A stretch of DNA of 64,000 nucleotides from Paraburkholderia sediminicola (GCF_902859805.1 NZ_CADIKC010000008.1:1-64000); one strand, 5' to 3'; shown: positions 7,499 through 16,192, counted from the stretch's first letter. Notes: generated by a model not told the origin, from the sequence alone. Made by a program: numbers and translations.

Positions 7499-8916
7499 GC
7501 CTCGTGGGCGCGCAGGAAGCGGAAGAATTCGACGCCTTCACGCAGGCGCCGTTTCATCATGTCCCAGCTCGTGAGCATCTCGCGCAGAATTTCCCAGATC
7601 TTCGACGGACGGAAATAGAAGCGCTTGTAGAAGTTTTCGAGCTGGTGGTAAATCTCGTCACGCGACAGATGCGGATAGCCGATTGCCGCGAGCTGCACGC
7701 CCGATTTGCTGACGAGGTTGATGACCTTGTTCTCTTCCAGCCAACCGTTCTCGACCGCCTGGTTGTAGAGCGTCGTGCCCGGATACGGCGCCGCGAGCGA
7801 CACCTGAATCGTATGCGGATTGATTTCCTTGGCGTACTTGATGGTCTTCTGGATCGTGTCCTGCGTCTCGCCGGGCAGGCCGAGAATAAACGTGCCGTGA
7901 ATCTTGATGCCGAGCTTGCGGCAATCTTCGCTGAAGCGGCGCGCAATGTCGGTGCGCAGGCCCTTCTTGATGTTCAGCAGAATCTGGTCGTCGCCCGATT
8001 CATAGCCGACCAAGAGCAGGCGCAGGCCGTTTTCCTTCATGATCTTCAGCGTTGCGTACGGCACGTTCGCCTTCGCATTGCACGACCACGTCACACCCAG
8101 TTTGCCGAGACCGCGGGCGATTTCCTCGACGCGCGGCTTGAAGTCGGTGAAGGTGTCGTCGTCGAACATGATCTCCTTGACTTCAGGCATGTTGTCGCGA
8201 ATCCACTTCACTTCTTCGAGCACGTTCTCAGTCGAACGCGTGCGATAGCGATGCCCGCCCACCGTTTGCGGCCACAGGCAGAATGTGCATTTCGAACGGC
8301 AGCCGCGGCCCGTGTAAATCGACACGTACGGGTGCTTCAGATAGCCGATGAAATAGTTGTCGATCTTCAGATCGCGCTTGTACACGGGCGCGACGAACGG
8401 CAGCTCGTCCATGTTCTCCAGGATCGGGCGTGCTTCGTTGTGCTCGATCGAACCGTCTGCCGCGCGATAGCTCAGACCTTTGATGCCGGCAAACGGTTTG
8501 CCTTCGGCAACTTCCTGGCAGGTGAAGTCGAATTCTTCACGGCAGACGAAATCGATCGCCTCGCTCGCGGTCAGCGAATTGTGCGGATCGACCGCGACCT
8601 TCGCGCCGACCATGCCGATCAGCACCGAAGGCTTGCGCTTCTTCAGGTCTTCGGCAAACAGTGCGTCGGTGGGAAAAGACGGTGTGCTGGTGTGAATCAC
8701 CACCAGATCATATTGCTGTGCTATGTCGAGCGACGCCTCGACGGACAAGCCGTCGGCGGGGGCATCGAGTACGCGGCTATCGGGGACGAGCGCGGCGGGC
8801 TGTGCGAGCCACGTCGGATACCAGAACGAGCGAACTTCACGCTTGGCCTGATAGCGCGAACCCGCGCCACCATCGAAGCCGTCATACGACGGCGCTTGCA
8901 AGAAGAGGGTTTTCAT
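7495..8916 (-). CDS. hpnJ: Hopanoid radical SAM protein HpnJ
   Basis: The 473-residue protein has an N-terminal B12-binding-like domain and a radical SAM core with the cluster ligands C206, C210 and C213 (GRGCRSKCTFC), followed by GYESGDD and TFILGLPGET. HpnJ is known from Burkholderia and other hopanoid producers to convert bacteriohopanetetrol glucosamine to the cyclitol ether, the step after HpnI and HpnK. The start has GGAG 5 nt upstream. It leads an operon of hpnJ, a glycosyltransferase and hpnL, with a PmrA-like promoter at 9009-9041. Confidence 0.93.
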   Translation of the reverse strand: MKTLFLQAPSYDGFDGGAGSRYQAKREVRSFWYPTWLAQPAALVPDSRVLDAPADGLSVEASLDIAQQYDLVVIHTSTPSFPTDALFAEDLKKRKPSVLIGMVGAKVAVDPHNSLTASEAIDFVCREEFDFTCQEVAEGKPFAGIKGLSYRAADGSIEHNEARPILENMDELPFVAPVYKRDLKIDNYFIGYLKHPYVSIYTGRGCRSKCTFCLWPQTVGGHRYRTRSTENVLEEVKWIRDNMPEVKEIMFDDDTFTDFKPRVEEIARGLGKLGVTWSCNAKANVPYATLKIMKENGLRLLLVGYESGDDQILLNIKKGLRTDIARRFSEDCRKLGIKIHGTFILGLPGETQDTIQKTIKYAKEINPHTIQVSLAAPYPGTTLYNQAVENGWLEENKVINLVSKSGVQLAAIGYPHLSRDEIYHQLENFYKRFYFRPSKIWEILREMLTSWDMMKRRLREGVEFFRFLRAHEA

Positions 8917-9008
8917 GAATGCTCCAGCAAGCCTTAGATCGGCGCTTTCAGTTTTCTATCGGAAAACTATCGGAACTATTGCCCGCGGGGATACGGGTGG
9001 TCGCGCAG

Positions 9009-9041
9009 ATAGTACGGAGCAAAGCTGAAGGAAACCTTAAG
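9009..9041 (-). promoter_or_regulatory. Candidate response-regulator box plus -10 element driving hpnJ
   Basis: On the minus strand: CTTAAG (9041-9036), 5 nt, CTTCAG (9030-9025), 10 nt (CTTTGCTCCG), TACTAT (9014-9009). The hexamers, the spacer GTTTC and the -10 sequence match the site in front of the hpnI operon. hpnJ starts about 85 nt downstream of the expected transcription start. The box could also act on the divergent ABC importer gene at 9181, where AATACT follows at 9045-9050. Confidence 0.6.
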
Positions 9042-9180
9042 AAAAATACTCCCGGCCCGCCCGCCCACGTCCGCCATAGCGTCCAATCTGCTTTGATTGT
9101 GAGTTTTTATTCGTTCAGTTCGGCATGCGCATTGACTACATTGACCGGTCACAACTAAACGACCATCACAGGACCAGTCA

Positions 9181-10242
9181 ATGAACATCCCGCGGGGCAC
9201 GGCGCGCTTTTCGCTTTCTTCGATTTCCTCACACCCGCGGCATGCGAAACGTCTGCAAGCCGGCCTGAGCGCGTTGCTGATCGCGGCAACGGCCACGCTC
9301 GCCCTCCTTGCACCGGGTGTCGCGCGCGCCGCGCCGCCTGCCGAACTGAAACTCGACTACGCCTACTATTCACCGGAAAGCCTCGTCATCAAGCGCAACG
9401 GCTGGCTCGAGCAGGAACTCGCGCCGCAGCACACCGAGGTCAAATGGGTGCTGAGCCTCGGCAGCAATCGCGCGCTCGAGTATCTTAATAGCGGCGCGAT
9501 CGACATTGGTTCGACGGCGGGTCTGGCCGCCGTGCTCGCCAAAGCCAATGGCAATCCGATTCGCGCCGTGTACGTTTTCTCGCGCCCGGAATGGACCGCG
9601 CTGGTGGTGCGCAAGGATTCGCCGATCAAAACCCTCGCGGACCTGAAGGGCAAGAAGATCGCCGCGACCAAGGGCACGGACCCGTTCCTCTTCACGCTGC
9701 GCGCACTGCACACCGCAGGCATCTCGCGCGACGACGTGGAGATCGTCAATCTTCAGCACCCGGACGGGCGCACCGCACTCGCCAATGGCCAGGTGGACGC
9801 CTGGGCCGGCCTCGATCCGCACATGGCCGCCGCACAAATCGACGATGGCGCGAAGCTGCTGTATCGCAACGTCGACTTCAATACGTGGGGCTTGCTCGAC
9901 GCCCGCGAGGATTTCATTCGCGACCATCCCGAGACGCTCGCGCAGGTGCTCAAGGTGTACGAGAAAGCGCGCCTGTGGATCGCCGCGCATCCGGACGAAA
10001 CCGCGAAGATCATCTCGGAAGAATCGAAGTTGTCGCTGCCGGTCGCCAGACTGCAACTGAGCCGCAACGATTTCAGCCATCCGCAGCCGGGCACGCAGCA
10101 ACTGGCCGCGCTCAAAGCAGCCGCGCCGATTCTCACGCAGGAGCAACTGGTGAAGCCGGGCACCGACCTGAATCAGATCATCGACGCCTTGATCGACGCG
10201 AAGACCGCGCAGCCTGTTATCGCCGCGAACAGCGGTCAGTGA
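9181..10242 (+). CDS. ABC importer periplasmic binding protein (SsuA/NrtA-like)
   Basis: The 353-residue protein has a long basic N-terminus and a signal peptide ending near AARAAP (about residue 54). An NMT1/SsuA-type solute-binding fold follows, with the signature motifs SNRALEYLNSGAIDIGST, KGKKIAATKGTDP and GQVDAWAGLDPH. It is probably the binding protein for an aliphatic sulfonate or a similar organosulfur compound. The substrate cannot be read from sequence. AGGA lies just upstream of the ATG. It is followed by a permease and an ATPase, making a complete importer. Confidence 0.85.
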   Translation: MNIPRGTARFSLSSISSHPRHAKRLQAGLSALLIAATATLALLAPGVARAAPPAELKLDYAYYSPESLVIKRNGWLEQELAPQHTEVKWVLSLGSNRALEYLNSGAIDIGSTAGLAAVLAKANGNPIRAVYVFSRPEWTALVVRKDSPIKTLADLKGKKIAATKGTDPFLFTLRALHTAGISRDDVEIVNLQHPDGRTALANGQVDAWAGLDPHMAAAQIDDGAKLLYRNVDFNTWGLLDAREDFIRDHPETLAQVLKVYEKARLWIAAHPDETAKIISEESKLSLPVARLQLSRNDFSHPQPGTQQLAALKAAAPILTQEQLVKPGTDLNQIIDALIDAKTAQPVIAANSGQ

Positions 10243-10285
10243 GCCGGCGCGCCCGTTGCTCTCGAGAACCCTCCGACCGACTCCC

Positions 10286-11185
10286 ATGGCTACTGACGAA
10301 TCGCTCGGACTTCAGCACCGATCGCACACAGCGGATGAACGCTCGGTGCATCGCGCGCTGCAAGCCGCCGATGCACCGCGGGTCGCACCGCGGCCGCGCG
10401 ACCCGCTCAGGCGCTGGCGCATTGCCGGCTTGATCCTGCCGCTTGCCTTTCTCGCCGCGATCGAAGTGCTGGTGCGTGCTTCTGTATTGCCGGCGCACCT
10501 CGTGCCGGCGCCGAGCACGATTGCTGAAACGCTGTGGCAACTGGGCGGCGAGCGGCTGGCCCGCCACATCGGCGCCAGCTCGATGCGCGTACTCGCGGGT
10601 TTCGGCATCGGCTCCGCACTCGCTCTTCTGCTCGGTGCGGCAATGGGTTTGAGCCGCCGCCTCGACGCCCTTCTCGACCCTGCGTTTCAGGCACTGCGCG
10701 CGATTCCCTCGCTCGCCTGGGTGCCGATCCTGCTGCTGTGGATGGGCATCGACGAAGCGCCGAAAATCACGCTCGTTGCCATCGGCGCGTTTTTTCCGGT
10801 GCAATTGAGCGTCGTGGCCGGCATACGAGGCGTCGACAGAAAACTGATCGAACTCGGCGAAGTCAACCGGTTAAGTCCACGGGCGCAATTTACGCGCATC
10901 CTGTTACCCGCGTCATTGCCGCAGATCTTCACCGGACTGCGCACGGGCTTGAGTCTCGCGTGGATGTTCATGGTCGCCGCCGAACTGATTGCCGCCACCC
11001 GCGGCCTCGGTTATCTGCTGAGCGATGGCCGGGAAACCGGCCGGCCCGATCTCGTGTTCGGCGCCATTCTGTTGCTCGCACTGCTCGGCAAGCTCAGCGA
11101 CAGTATTCTTAAAACGATCGAAGCGCGCGTGCTGTCATGGCGCGATACCGCGAATGACCCATCTTCCTCGCGAGGTGCGCGTTGA
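10286..11185 (+). CDS. ABC importer permease (SsuC-like)
   Basis: The 299-residue inner-membrane protein has about six hydrophobic segments after a hydrophilic N-terminus of about 45 residues. The permease EAA loop is visible as ELGEVNRLSPRAQFTRILLPASLPQIFTG-type sequence near residue 195-220, which contacts the ATPase. I took the ATG at 10286; an upstream in-frame TTG at 10256 is possible. It ends in TTGA overlap with the ATPase gene, so the three genes form one operon. Confidence 0.88.
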   Translation: MATDESLGLQHRSHTADERSVHRALQAADAPRVAPRPRDPLRRWRIAGLILPLAFLAAIEVLVRASVLPAHLVPAPSTIAETLWQLGGERLARHIGASSMRVLAGFGIGSALALLLGAAMGLSRRLDALLDPAFQALRAIPSLAWVPILLLWMGIDEAPKITLVAIGAFFPVQLSVVAGIRGVDRKLIELGEVNRLSPRAQFTRILLPASLPQIFTGLRTGLSLAWMFMVAAELIAATRGLGYLLSDGRETGRPDLVFGAILLLALLGKLSDSILKTIEARVLSWRDTANDPSSSRGAR

Positions 11186-11958
11186 ACGCGGCAGATCTTT
11201 CAAGTCAGGCGCCCCTGCTCCAGGTTCGTGCCGTGAGCAAGCGCTACGAAGCGCGCACGGTACTCGAACGCGTGACGTTCGGTATCGGGCGCGGGGAGAT
11301 TGTCAGTCTGGTCGGCCCGAGCGGGTGCGGTAAGAGCACGCTGCTGCGCGTGCTGGCGGGCCTCGATCGCGACTTCGAGGGAGATATCTTGCTCGACGGG
11401 CTGGCACAACTTGGCCCGTCACCGCGACTCGGCGTGATCTTTCAGGAGCCCCGGCTGCTGCCGTGGCTGAGCGTGGCTGACAATATCGCGTTCTCCGCGG
11501 GTCCACGGCGAGGCGCGGACCCGCGTGTGGGCCAACTGCTCGATGAGGTTGGTTTGGCCGGCACCGGCGCGGCGTTGCCCAAACAGCTTTCGGGGGGCAT
11601 GGCGCAACGCGTGGCGCTCGCGCGTGGCCTCTTCTCCCAGCCCGACCTGTTGCTGCTCGACGAGCCGTTCAGCGCCGTCGACGCGATGACCCGCATGCGT
11701 CTGCAGGACCTCTTGCTGTCTCTGACGCGCGCGCATGGCACGGCGGCGCTGATCGTCACGCATGATCTGGATGAGGCGCTGTATCTGTCCGATCGCGTTC
11801 TGCTGCTCAACACGGCGGGCCAGCGTGGCGCCGGACGACTGGTGCGCGACATCGACGTTGCCGCACGGCATCCGCGTGACCGGCGCGACAGGGCGCTCGC
11901 CGGCGTGCGAAATGAATTGCTCGATGGGATGGGTGAGACGCGGAACGCCTACGCGTAA
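11182..11958 (+). CDS. ABC importer ATPase (SsuB-like)
   Basis: The 258-residue nucleotide-binding protein has Walker A GPSGCGKST (about residue 50), a Q loop in FQEPRLLPW, signature LSGGMAQR, Walker B LLLLDEP and the switch histidine in VTHD. The start is an unusual TTG inside the TTGA overlap with the permease stop, which suggests coupled translation. It energises uptake by the binding protein and permease upstream. The importer operon ends at a hairpin shared with cspA. Confidence 0.9.
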   Translation: MNAADLSSQAPLLQVRAVSKRYEARTVLERVTFGIGRGEIVSLVGPSGCGKSTLLRVLAGLDRDFEGDILLDGLAQLGPSPRLGVIFQEPRLLPWLSVADNIAFSAGPRRGADPRVGQLLDEVGLAGTGAALPKQLSGGMAQRVALARGLFSQPDLLLLDEPFSAVDAMTRMRLQDLLLSLTRAHGTAALIVTHDLDEALYLSDRVLLLNTAGQRGAGRLVRDIDVAARHPRDRRDRALAGVRNELLDGMGETRNAYA

Positions 11959-12018
11959 CCCGGCTCGCGTTTTGCGTGAAAAGCGCGAGCCAATCGCGCC
12001 TGAGCGCGAAAAACCACT

Positions 12019-12050
12019 CCCGGTCCGCCCACTTGCGCACGCGGACCGGG
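12019..12050. terminator. Bidirectional hairpin terminator between the ABC importer and the cold-shock gene
   Basis: CCCGGTCCGC (12019-12028) pairs perfectly with GCGGACCGGG (12041-12050) over a 12-nt loop. It sits between convergent genes. The flanks are only weakly T-rich, so the strength is uncertain. Confidence 0.6.
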
Positions 12051-12058
12051 CACTGCTC

Positions 12059-12262
12059 TTACACCGGCTTGATATCCGCCGCCTGCTTGCCCTTCGGTCC
12101 CTGCTTGATTTCGAAGCTGACCTTCTGGTTTTCCTGCAGCGATTTGAACCCTTCGCTGCGAATTTCCGAGAAATGGGCAAACAGATCCTCGCCACCGTCG
12201 TCCGGTGTGATAAAGCCAAAGCCCTTTGCGTCATTGAACCACTTCACTGTACCGGTTGGCAT
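12059..12262 (-). CDS. Cold-shock protein (CspA family)
   Basis: The 67-residue single-domain protein has both RNA-binding motifs of the cold-shock fold: KGFGFI (RNP1) and LFAHFS (RNP2). The start at 12262 (MPTGTVKWFN) has GAGGA 7 nt upstream; an in-frame extension to 12301 is not supported. Proteins of this family bind single-stranded nucleic acid and loosen mRNA structure. The long upstream region (12263-12606) contains an array of 11-bp direct repeats. Confidence 0.95.
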   Translation of the reverse strand: MPTGTVKWFNDAKGFGFITPDDGGEDLFAHFSEIRSEGFKSLQENQKVSFEIKQGPKGKQAADIKPV

Positions 12263-12366
12263 GTCGATTCCTCGTTTGCACCTTGGTTGATTGGGTTGCA
12301 TTCACCGGCTTGCGCCGGTTCATGCCACTGCTGCTTGACTTTACGCCAGTTTGCGCGACGTCGCTC

Positions 12367-12406
12367 GCGTAACCCTTGGGTAGCCCTCGGGTAGCCCGCA
12401 GGTAGT
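12367..12406. repeat. Four heptamers repeated every 11 bp between the cold-shock and dehydrogenase genes
   Basis: GCGTAAC (12367), GGGTAGC (12378), GGGTAGC (12389) and AGGTAGT (12400) recur with 4-nt C-rich spacers. One helical turn between heptamers is the layout bound by OmpR/PhoB-type regulators. The rest of the 344-nt gap shows no gene. Confidence 0.5.
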
Positions 12407-12606
12407 CCTCATGCAGCCATTTCTAGGCCGCGGCAATCGAGGTAGCAAAGCCCGTGCCGCCCGCCGTCCACGGGCTCGGCGCCGATGCGATTGCGCGCAA
12501 TCAGATAAGATGATTGGTATCGGCAGTCCATCCTTGGCCGCGCAGCGTCAGCCCAATGCATCACGACCGCACGACCTATCGTTCTCCCCACTTACAGGAA
12601 CCCAGC

Positions 12607-14052
12607 ATGGCCACCTCGAGCTATACCGACACCCGTCTTCTGATCAACGGCGAATGGTGCGACGCAGCCAGCGGCAAAACCCTCGACGTCATCAACCCCG
12701 CCACCGGTACGGCCATCGGCAAGGTGGCTCATGCCGGCATCCCTGATCTGGATCGCGCGCTGGCCGCCGCACAACGCGGTTTCGAAGCCTGGCGCAAGAT
12801 TCCGGCCAACGAACGCGCCACCACCATGCGCAAGGCCGCGGCGCTCGTGCGTGAACGTGCTTCCGACATCGCCCGCCTGATGGTGCAGGAACAGGGCAAA
12901 CCGTTTGCCGAGGCGCGTATCGAAATGCTGTCCGCAGCGGACATCATCGAATGGTTCGCCGACGAAGGCCGCCGCGTCTACGGCCGGGTCGTGCCGCCGC
13001 GCAATCTCGCGGTGCAGCAAACCGTGCTCAAGGAGCCGATCGGCCCGGTCGCGGCCTTCACGCCGTGGAATTTCCCGGTCAATCAGGTTGTGCGCAAGCT
13101 GAGCGCGGCGCTCGCGAGCGGCTGCTCGTTCCTCGTCAAGGCGCCGGAAGAAACCCCGGCGTCGCCGGCGGCGCTGCTGCAGGCGTTCGTTGAAGCCGGC
13201 GTGCCGGCCGGTACAGTCGGCCTCGTGTTCGGCGATCCGGCGGAGATTTCCAGCTACCTGATTCCGCATCCGGTGATCCGCAAGGTCACGTTCACCGGCT
13301 CGACGCCGGTCGGCAAGCAACTGGCAGCGTTGGCCGGCTCGCACATGAAGCGCGCGACGATGGAGCTGGGCGGTCATGCGCCTGTCATCGTGGCCGAAGA
13401 CGCCGACGTGGCGCTGGCCATCAAGGCCGCAGGCGCTGCGAAGTTCCGCAACGCGGGCCAGGTCTGCATCTCGCCGACGCGCTTCCTGGTGCACAACAGC
13501 ATCCGCGAAGAATTCGCCGCGGCGCTCGTCAAGCATGCTGAAGGCCTCAAGCTCGGCGACGGTCTGGCGGAAGGCACAACCATCGGCCCGCTCGCCAATG
13601 CGCGCCGTCTCACCGCGATGAGCAAAGTGCTCGACGACGCGCGCAAGACCGGCGCGAAGGTCGAGACGGGTGGTGAACGCGTGGGCTCGGAAGGCAACTT
13701 CTTCGCGCCGACCGTGCTGACCAACGTGTCGCTCGACTCGGACGTATTCAACAACGAGCCGTTCGGCCCGATCGCCGCGATCCGCGGTTTCGACACGCTC
13801 GAAGAAGCAATCGCCGAAGCTAACCGTCTGCCGTTCGGTCTCGCCGGTTATGCGTTCACGAAGTCGTTCCGCAACGTGCATCTGCTGTCGCAACAGATGG
13901 AAGTCGGCATGCTGTGGATCAACCAGCCTGCCACGCCCTGGCCGGAAATGCCGTTTGGCGGCGTGAAGGATTCGGGCTACGGCTCGGAAGGCGGCCCGGA
14001 AGCCATGGAAGCCTATCTGGTCACGAAGGCGGTTTCCGTGACCGCGGCTTAA
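12607..14052 (+). CDS. NAD(P)-dependent aldehyde dehydrogenase, probably succinate-semialdehyde dehydrogenase
   Basis: The 481-residue protein has the usual length of GabD-like enzymes. It shows PWNFPVNQ and FTGSTPVGK in the cofactor domain, the general base Glu in MELGGHAP (about residue 253) and the catalytic Cys in GQVCISPTRF (about residue 287). The ATG at 12607 follows AGGA at good spacing; the in-frame ATG at 12514 lies in non-coding-looking sequence. It likely oxidises succinate semialdehyde to succinate, but related semialdehydes cannot be excluded. No gabT partner lies nearby. A clear terminator follows at 14142. Confidence 0.88.
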   Translation: MATSSYTDTRLLINGEWCDAASGKTLDVINPATGTAIGKVAHAGIPDLDRALAAAQRGFEAWRKIPANERATTMRKAAALVRERASDIARLMVQEQGKPFAEARIEMLSAADIIEWFADEGRRVYGRVVPPRNLAVQQTVLKEPIGPVAAFTPWNFPVNQVVRKLSAALASGCSFLVKAPEETPASPAALLQAFVEAGVPAGTVGLVFGDPAEISSYLIPHPVIRKVTFTGSTPVGKQLAALAGSHMKRATMELGGHAPVIVAEDADVALAIKAAGAAKFRNAGQVCISPTRFLVHNSIREEFAAALVKHAEGLKLGDGLAEGTTIGPLANARRLTAMSKVLDDARKTGAKVETGGERVGSEGNFFAPTVLTNVSLDSDVFNNEPFGPIAAIRGFDTLEEAIAEANRLPFGLAGYAFTKSFRNVHLLSQQMEVGMLWINQPATPWPEMPFGGVKDSGYGSEGGPEAMEAYLVTKAVSVTAA

Positions 14053-14141
14053 GACGCCGAAGGCCGTCGTCAGGCTTTCAATGAAGGGCGAGGCTTCCGA
14101 TTTCTCCCGTCTGATTGATGTCTGATTGGTTGCTGTGCCAG

Positions 14142-14170
14142 GTCCGCGAGCGCTCGTTCGCGGACTTTTT
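14142..14170 (+). terminator. Rho-independent terminator after the aldehyde dehydrogenase
   Basis: GTCCGCGA (14142-14149) pairs with TCGCGGAC (14158-14165), followed directly by TTTTTATTT. This is a textbook stem with a U tract. Confidence 0.85.
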
Positions 14171-14214
14171 ATTTAGTGCAACTTCGCCCTCACGTTCCTC
14201 ACACTTCTCACGTC

Positions 14215-14790
14215 ATGCAACCCACACTGATCGGGCAAGCCGTCGAACTCAGGCCACTTCTACAGGAACACGCCCAGGCACTGCTGGATGCCGCCGCGGA
14301 CGGGCAATTGTGGACGATGAAGCTGACCGTGGTGCCAGGTCCTGAAACCGTCGGCAGCTATATCGCAACCGCGCTCGACGGGCGCGCGGCCGGCACCGTG
14401 ATGCCGTTTGTGATCGTGAGGCGCGATACCGGGGCGATTGTCGGCAGTACGCGATTCTGGAAGATCGATCGCGCAAACCGCAAGCTGGAAATCGGCCACA
14501 CGTGGCTGGGCGAATCGGTGCAGCGCTCGGCGGTGAACACCGAGGCAAAGTACCTACTGCTGAGTTACGCATTCGAAACGATGCAGTGCGTACGCGTGCA
14601 GTTCACGACCGACGAGCTCAACGAAAAATCAAGAGCGGCGATTCTGCGGATCGGCGCGAAACAGGAAGGGATTGTCCGGCACGAGCGGATCATGCCGGAT
14701 GGGCGCAAGCGCAATTCGGTGCGCTTTAGCATCATCGATGAGGAGTGGGCGGAGGTTAAAGCGATGCTGGAGAGGAAGCTGGGGCGGTGA
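14215..14790 (+). CDS. GNAT-family N-acetyltransferase (RimJ/RimL-like)
   Basis: The 191-residue protein has the GNAT pattern: VELRPL at the N-terminus, IVGSTRFWKID in the core beta strands, a basic helix near RSAVNTEAKYLLLSYAFE, and NEKSRAAILRIGAKQEG in the C-terminal part. Such enzymes transfer acetyl from acetyl-CoA to amines or protein N-termini; the substrate is unknown. The ATG at 14215 fits the domain start. No clear ribosome binding site is visible, so the exact start is less certain. Confidence 0.85.
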   Translation: MQPTLIGQAVELRPLLQEHAQALLDAAADGQLWTMKLTVVPGPETVGSYIATALDGRAAGTVMPFVIVRRDTGAIVGSTRFWKIDRANRKLEIGHTWLGESVQRSAVNTEAKYLLLSYAFETMQCVRVQFTTDELNEKSRAAILRIGAKQEGIVRHERIMPDGRKRNSVRFSIIDEEWAEVKAMLERKLGR

Positions 14791-14866
14791 AGCCCCGCCT
14801 CCACGTCATGTGACTCGCTCCACTTCGCCGCGTTCGGGCGCAAAGCAAACCAGCCGCCCCACTCCT

Positions 14867-15889
14867 TCAAACGTGCACGTCGCGCTCATTGAGCGGCTGC
14901 GGCGGCGTGGTCGCTGCCGCAAACTCCTCACGCAACGCATCGCGTGCATGATGCCGGCGCACCCATAGCGCGGTCAGAATCGGCACCAGAATCGCGGTCA
15001 CAAGGCACGCCGTCGCGACCATTGCCGTTGCCGCCGGCACCAGCGGCTTGAAGCGCGGAATCATCTCGCCGATGATCGCCGGATTCGCCACCGCGGCCCC
15101 CGCTGTCGACGAAGCCGCTAACCCCGCCGCCCCATTCCCGCCCGCGATCCAGCGGTCCGCGAGGATCAACGGAATGCCCGTCACCACGATCACGCCGAGG
15201 CCCAGCACGATGCCCGGCAAGCCGCTCGTGACGATCACATTCAGGTCGATACCGTTGCCGAGCGCGAAGCCGAAAAACGGAATCAGCGGATGCACGCAGC
15301 GGCCAAAGAACTCGCGCAGCTCGCTGTCCAGGTTACCCAACGCAAAGCCGATCAGGAACGGCAGCACCGCGCCGACGAACAGCCGTGGCTCGAAGAACGC
15401 GACGCCCGTCGCACCGAGAATGATCATGCTGACGAGCGGCCCCGATTCGATCGACATCAGGACGAACGCGCCCGCCTCTTCCTTGCTGCCGTATTGCTGC
15501 ATCACGGCTGCATAGAGACCGCCGTTGGTCATATCCATCGACGTCGTGATCGCGAGCACCGAGAGGCCCGCGAACAGGCCCGCCTTGACGCCGTCGATCG
15601 GAATGAAGTGCGAAGCAACGATCGTTGCAATCCACGCCACCACCATTTTGGTCACGAGCAACGTGCCCGACTTGCGCAGCACGACGCCGGTTGCCCGCAG
15701 GTCGATCGTCGCGCCCATGCAGAAGAACCACACCGCCAGAATCGGCACGGTGCCGGTAATCAAGCCATTGGTGAACGACCCGAGATATTTCCCCCCGCCT
15801 GGCGCAAACGTGTGGACACAGGCGCCGAGCAGCAACGGCACCAGCATCAGGCCGCCTGGAATGCGGTCGATGGCCTTCTTGAGCTTCAT
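14867..15889 (-). CDS. kdgT: 2-keto-3-deoxygluconate:H+ permease KdgT
   Basis: The 340-residue membrane protein has about ten hydrophobic segments and family motifs such as DRIPGGLMLVPLLLGA at the N-terminus, WFFCMGATIDL and SSTAGAAVANPA. KdgT imports 2-keto-3-deoxygluconate, a pectin and uronate breakdown product. The start at 15889 is fixed by GGAGGAGG just upstream; the open frame to 16018 is not used. It is divergent from kduI, sharing a 303-nt control region with two candidate operators. Confidence 0.92.
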   Translation of the reverse strand: MKLKKAIDRIPGGLMLVPLLLGACVHTFAPGGGKYLGSFTNGLITGTVPILAVWFFCMGATIDLRATGVVLRKSGTLLVTKMVVAWIATIVASHFIPIDGVKAGLFAGLSVLAITTSMDMTNGGLYAAVMQQYGSKEEAGAFVLMSIESGPLVSMIILGATGVAFFEPRLFVGAVLPFLIGFALGNLDSELREFFGRCVHPLIPFFGFALGNGIDLNVIVTSGLPGIVLGLGVIVVTGIPLILADRWIAGGNGAAGLAASSTAGAAVANPAIIGEMIPRFKPLVPAATAMVATACLVTAILVPILTALWVRRHHARDALREEFAAATTPPQPLNERDVHV

Positions 15890-15994
15890 GCCTCCTCCAT
15901 GGACTTTGCGTCCAGTTGCCGGGTGGATTACCCGATTGATGTCCCGTTCTTGTGCCGGGCGTCTCCCCATTCGGCGCAATATAGCACTGCGATA

Positions 15995-16007
15995 GGAACA
16001 ACGTTCC
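15995..16007. promoter_or_regulatory. Candidate IclR/KdgR operator in the kdgT-kduI intergenic region
   Basis: GGAAC-AAC-GTTCC is a perfect 5-bp-arm inverted repeat about 105 nt upstream of kdgT. IclR-family regulators bind GGAA/TTCC-type palindromes. The IclR gene of this locus is the obvious candidate ligand. Confidence 0.4.
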
Positions 16008-16099
16008 GTTTTTGACAAGCTTCTCGATCATCGTTTACCCGCGTGTCATTCAGAAGGCTTGCCACGCTTGATGTGGCAGTGCAATATTTTCGGACCGAT

Positions 16100-16117
16100 G
16101 TTCCATATTTAGAATTC
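16100..16117. promoter_or_regulatory. Second candidate IclR/KdgR operator, nearer kduI
   Basis: GTTCCATATTTAGAATTC is an imperfect palindrome (TTC-N8-GAA core) about 75 nt upstream of kduI. Its GTTCC half matches the half-sites of the palindrome at 15995-16007. This is inference from symmetry and position. Confidence 0.35.
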
Positions 16118-16192
16118 TGCGCTACAGTCGATAACAGAACGCCGTCCTGAAACGGCACGGCAAGACACCCCATCCGATCGGAGGCAAGAACA

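Noticed and set aside
6512..7618. Long plus-strand open frames antisense to the glycosyltransferase and hpnJ
   Set aside because: They are rich in Arg, Pro and His and mirror the codons of the real minus-strand genes, as expected in high-GC DNA.
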